From JASFYU01 sp045046905 (GTDB lineage Bacteria; Bacteroidota; Bacteroidia; Flavobacteriales; Flavobacteriaceae): 5,130 bases of DNA. Location: contig JASFYU010000002.1 in NCBI GenBank assembly GCA_045046905.1, forward strand, positions 1 through 5,130, given 5' to 3'. Made by a program: the position numbers and the translations under genes. The notes below the pieces were generated by a model, which did no database searches, was not told where the DNA came from, and worked only from the letters and a program-made list of their open reading frames with translations. Shown here piece by piece: positions 5,056-5,130 of this stretch (its first letter is position 1; each line of letters starts with the position of its first letter).

Positions 5056-5130
5056 ATGGAACATCTGAAACATTTACAGGGAAGTCTGATATTCAGCGGG
5101 CTAGGAATCGTATTATTGAGCCTATTCATC
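5056..5130 (+). CDS. Probable small membrane protein, N-terminal 25 residues (runs off window)
   Basis: ATG at 5056 opens a frame that stays open to the last base, giving 25 residues. After a short polar start (MEHLKHLQGS) comes SLIFSGLGIVLLSLFI, a hydrophobic run of 15-16 residues that looks like the beginning of a first transmembrane helix. The pattern of a short leader followed by an S-x-x-F-S-x-x-G-I-V-L-L stretch recalls the start of DUF350 (YjfL-type) membrane proteins, but 25 residues are too few to assign a family. The upstream DNA is very AT-rich with no Shine-Dalgarno, as for the other genes here. It is divergent from the Crp/Fnr-type regulator, 207 bp away. Confidence 0.55.
   Translation, partial: MEHLKHLQGSLIFSGLGIVLLSLFI

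Noticed and set aside
1..5130. CRISPR array, tRNA, rRNA, toxin-antitoxin or phage module
   Set aside because: No regularly spaced repeats, cloverleaf-like structures or matching protein motifs were seen on either strand.

Overview
The window reads as a chromosomal segment from a member of Bacteroidota, most likely a flavobacterium. This rests on the AT-rich intergenic DNA, the near absence of Shine-Dalgarno sequences, the short (190-residue) Crp/Fnr-type regulator of the kind common in that phylum, and the GC-rich palindromes scattered between genes. The assignment is inference from style; no marker gene is present.

Four genes lie on the minus strand, so transcription runs from right to left. 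At 4848-4276 is a Crp/Fnr-family regulator with a TTG start. At 4028-2220 is a long (602-residue) acyl-CoA dehydrogenase of the type with an extra C-terminal domain (DmdC-like). At 1804-1028 is a short-chain dehydrogenase/reductase (SDR). At 903-1 is the N-terminal 301 residues of a second acyl-CoA dehydrogenase, which runs off the left edge and closely resembles the dehydrogenase domain of ACAD10/ACAD11. A fifth gene starts on the plus strand at 5056, divergent from the regulator, and only its first 25 codons, a probable membrane segment, are in the window.

The SDR and the ACAD11-like gene are 124 bp apart and may form one unit. They suggest oxidation of an unusual (hydroxylated or branched) acyl-CoA or acid. 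The long acyl-CoA dehydrogenase is set apart from them by 415 bp of non-coding DNA, and the regulator is an obvious candidate, though unproven, for local control.

The intergenic DNA is the least ordinary part. The 1805-2219 gap holds a 160-162 bp element with perfect 18-bp terminal inverted repeats and a possible TAA target duplication, which looks like a MITE. Next to it are two GC-rich palindromes, and a third related palindrome lies at 4139-4159. The 247-bp gap between the regulator and the long dehydrogenase carries several further dyads, including three overlapping TTTAAT/ATTAAA half-sites at 4208-4238. I see no CRISPR array, tRNA, rRNA or defence system. The content is mainly fatty-acid-type catabolism with small non-coding repeats.
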